Below, piece by piece: positions 7,092-7,905 of a stretch of 7,905 nt of DNA. The stretch comes from UBA1715 sp964346725 (GTDB lineage: Bacteria; Bacteroidota; Bacteroidia; Bacteroidales; UBA1715). Position 1 is the first letter of the stretch. The number at the start of each line of letters is the position of its first letter. A program made the position numbers and the translations under genes. Under the pieces are notes generated by a model, which saw only the letters and a program-made list of their open reading frames with translations, searched no databases and was not told the DNA's origin. The stretch covers positions 1-7,905 of the forward strand of contig CAYFVM010000043.1 in assembly GCA_964346725.1 (NCBI GenBank), read 5' to 3'.

Positions 7092-7323
7092 ATGAAACAA
7101 ATTTTAGTAACAGGAGTTGCTGGTTTTGTTGTATCTCATTTATGCGAATATCCTTGATACTTTAAATTCAAGGATTATAAATGTTGATCCTTTTGAGGAA
7201 GGATATAGGTTAGAACGAAGAGATTGGAAAACAAAAGATTGGTTTATTGATGTTGATAGAATCAATGCACTTATTGAATCTGTCGAATTCTTTACCTACG
7301 ACGGAGTGGAAAAAATAAAATAG
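7092..7323 (+). pseudogene. Remnant of NAD-dependent sugar epimerase/dehydratase joined to an unknown C-terminal tail
   Basis: From the ATG at 7092 the reading is MKQILVTGVAGFVVSHLCE, the first beta-strand and glycine loop of extended short-chain dehydrogenases such as nucleotide-sugar epimerases and dehydratases, normally 'ILVTGGAGFIGSHL'. It hits TGA at 7155-7157 after 21 codons, whereas intact members have about 300-350 residues. Two glycines of the usual motif are Val (residues 9 and 14), each one base change away; residue 14 is the third glycine of GxxGxxG. After the stop, the +1 frame carries an unrelated-looking tail, 'INVDPFEEGYRLERRDWKTK' and onward, to TAG at 7321-7323. That tail has protein-like composition, but I do not recognise it. 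An 8-base inverted repeat lies at the junction. The best reading is a decayed gene with an internal deletion or fusion; its nucleotide-sugar role is no longer possible. Confidence 0.6.
7150..7175. repeat. Inverted repeat at the pseudogene junction
   Basis: ATCCTTGA (7150-7157) and TCAAGGAT (7168-7175) are perfect inverted copies separated by 10 bases. The left arm contains the TGA that ends the epimerase-like frame. There is no T-run after it, so it is not a typical terminator. Confidence 0.5.
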
Positions 7324-7363
7324 TAGCCACATTGAGTAAAAGAGATTTTTAACATTCCGATTG

Positions 7364-7383
7364 AATAGGTTTCAAAACCTATT
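7364..7383. repeat. 20-base palindrome
   Basis: AATAGGTTTCAAAACCTATT consists of 9-base perfect arms around a 2-base centre. It sits between the pseudogene and a terminator. It has no following T-run and could be a protein-binding site, a hairpin or a scar of a mobile element; function unknown. Confidence 0.6.
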
Positions 7384-7428
7384 ATGAAGCTCAATTTAAA
7401 TCACATCTTTTCACGTTGAAATAGAATT

Positions 7429-7469
7429 GACCGCAAAGCCTTTTGTAGACTTCGGTTGCGGTCTTTTTT
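7429..7469 (+). terminator. Intrinsic terminator, plus strand
   Basis: GACCGCAA (7429-7436) pairs perfectly with TTGCGGTC (7456-7463), followed by six T residues (7464-7469). The loop is 19 bases and may pair further (GCC with GGT). It lies about 105 bases after the end of the pseudogene and is probably the surviving terminator of that former transcription unit. The minus strand has no T-run after the stem. Confidence 0.75.
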
Positions 7470-7832
7470 ATTGTTAGACAAAACGAATTGAAAAGTACAA
7501 AAGTTGGATTTTGCTTGTATTTTCGTTGGATAGCCAGATATAACCGCATTTTAACGCTATTGAAGCACCGTTTTCTTTCTCCTGCTCTTGCTCTCCATGG
7601 AACACATTCTTCGCTTCCTAATTTTTGTACGATTTTCGTGGCGTCTTTCAAAATGTTATTGCTTACAAATTGTTCTCTTCCCTACCGCCGTTGCGGGAGA
7701 AATTTATATAATATATAATTGAAATAGAACCAATGATCGAATAGAAGTAATTGACTACGTGATGAAATAATATTCTTACAACTCATATCAGTTATTAACT
7801 CTTAAAAACTTTTGAGGCGTGATATGTTTGTT
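7470..7832. other. Intergenic stretch without a supported gene
   Basis: About 360 bases. Two opposing frames stay open over much of it (plus 7488-7718, minus 7391-7651). Both begin with TTG, neither has a ribosome binding site or a motif I can name, and the minus one runs through the terminator stem. A small GC-rich hairpin (CCGC CGTT GCGG, 7686-7697) is followed by very AT-rich sequence. I see no transposase, tRNA or array. Confidence 0.45.
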
Positions 7833-7859
7833 AATAAAAAAGGCGAGTTACCCCGCCTT
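7833..7859 (-). terminator. Intrinsic terminator, minus strand
   Basis: Read on the minus strand, AAGGCG (from 7859) pairs with CGCCTT (ending at 7840) around the 8-base loop GGGTAACT. It is followed by a T-rich run, TTTTATT. It must serve a minus-strand gene entering from the right edge. Confidence 0.65.
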
Positions 7860-7867
7860 ACATGTTT

Positions 7868-7905
7868 TCACAACGGAATAATCCTTATTGTGAATTGCTT
7901 CAAAA
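7868..7905 (-). CDS. Possible 3' end of a minus-strand gene (partial, unidentified)
   Basis: One minus-strand frame is open from the window edge and ends in TGA at 7868-7870 with the residues 'LKQFTIRIIPL', eight bases before the minus-strand terminator. A second frame, ending '...VVKTCKAG' with TAA at 7848-7850, is also open, but its stop codon would fall inside the terminator loop, which is less usual. Only about a dozen codons are visible, so no function can be given. Confidence 0.3.
   Translation of the reverse strand, partial: LKQFTIRIIPL

Noticed and set aside
7391..7651. Minus-strand 86-codon frame
   Set aside because: It starts with TTG, runs through the intrinsic terminator stem at 7429-7463, and shows no domain.
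7488..7718. Plus-strand 76-codon frame
   Set aside because: It starts with TTG and no ribosome binding site, is rich in Cys, Leu and Arg like a shadow translation, and matches no family I know.
6757..7905. Search for CRISPR repeats, tRNA genes or a transposase in the gene-poor right end
   Set aside because: No regularly spaced direct repeats, no tRNA T-loop and acceptor pairing, and no transposase-like reading frame were seen.

Overview
The window looks like a chromosomal segment of an AT-rich member of the Bacteroidota, probably Bacteroidales-like. Three things point there. The protein families include an alanine-dehydrogenase-family protein with an N-terminal extension, a transketolase with the 'SDGGIQEE' form of its cofactor loop, and a long OstA-like protein with a signal peptide ending just before Gln. 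Two genes have a TAnnTTTG-type -7 promoter box. Shine-Dalgarno sequences are weak or absent. I cannot name the genus.

Layout. Positions 18-1229 (minus) encode an alanine dehydrogenase/transhydrogenase-alpha family protein. It diverges, across a 119-base intergenic region holding an inverted repeat, from a complete transketolase gene at 1349-3397 (plus). A hairpin terminator at 3407-3441 separates transketolase from a convergent minus-strand group: a membrane-anchored lysozyme-like murein hydrolase (6034-6756), a MoxR-type AAA+ ATPase (4973-5941) and an OstA/LptA-like periplasmic protein (3453-4976). The moxR and ostA-like genes overlap by four bases (ATGA), so they are very likely co-transcribed and translationally coupled. 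The lysozyme-like gene and moxR each have a TAWTTTTG box exactly 21 bases before the ATG.

From 6757 to the right edge (about 1.15 kb) there is no convincing intact gene. This stretch holds a remnant of an NAD-dependent sugar epimerase/dehydratase (first 19 or so codons only, with a mutated glycine motif) joined to an unrecognised C-terminal tail, a 20-base palindrome, a plus-strand terminator at 7429-7469, and a minus-strand terminator at 7833-7859 that probably serves a gene whose last codons lie at the right edge. It reads as a decayed or rearranged intergenic segment.

Functionally, the left half is central metabolism (pentose phosphate pathway and an amino-acid or nucleotide-linked dehydrogenase) and the middle is cell-envelope biogenesis. 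I found no CRISPR, tRNA, rRNA, insertion sequence or clear defence system. The points most worth checking are the loss of conserved catalytic residues in the alanine-dehydrogenase-like protein and the decayed region at the right.
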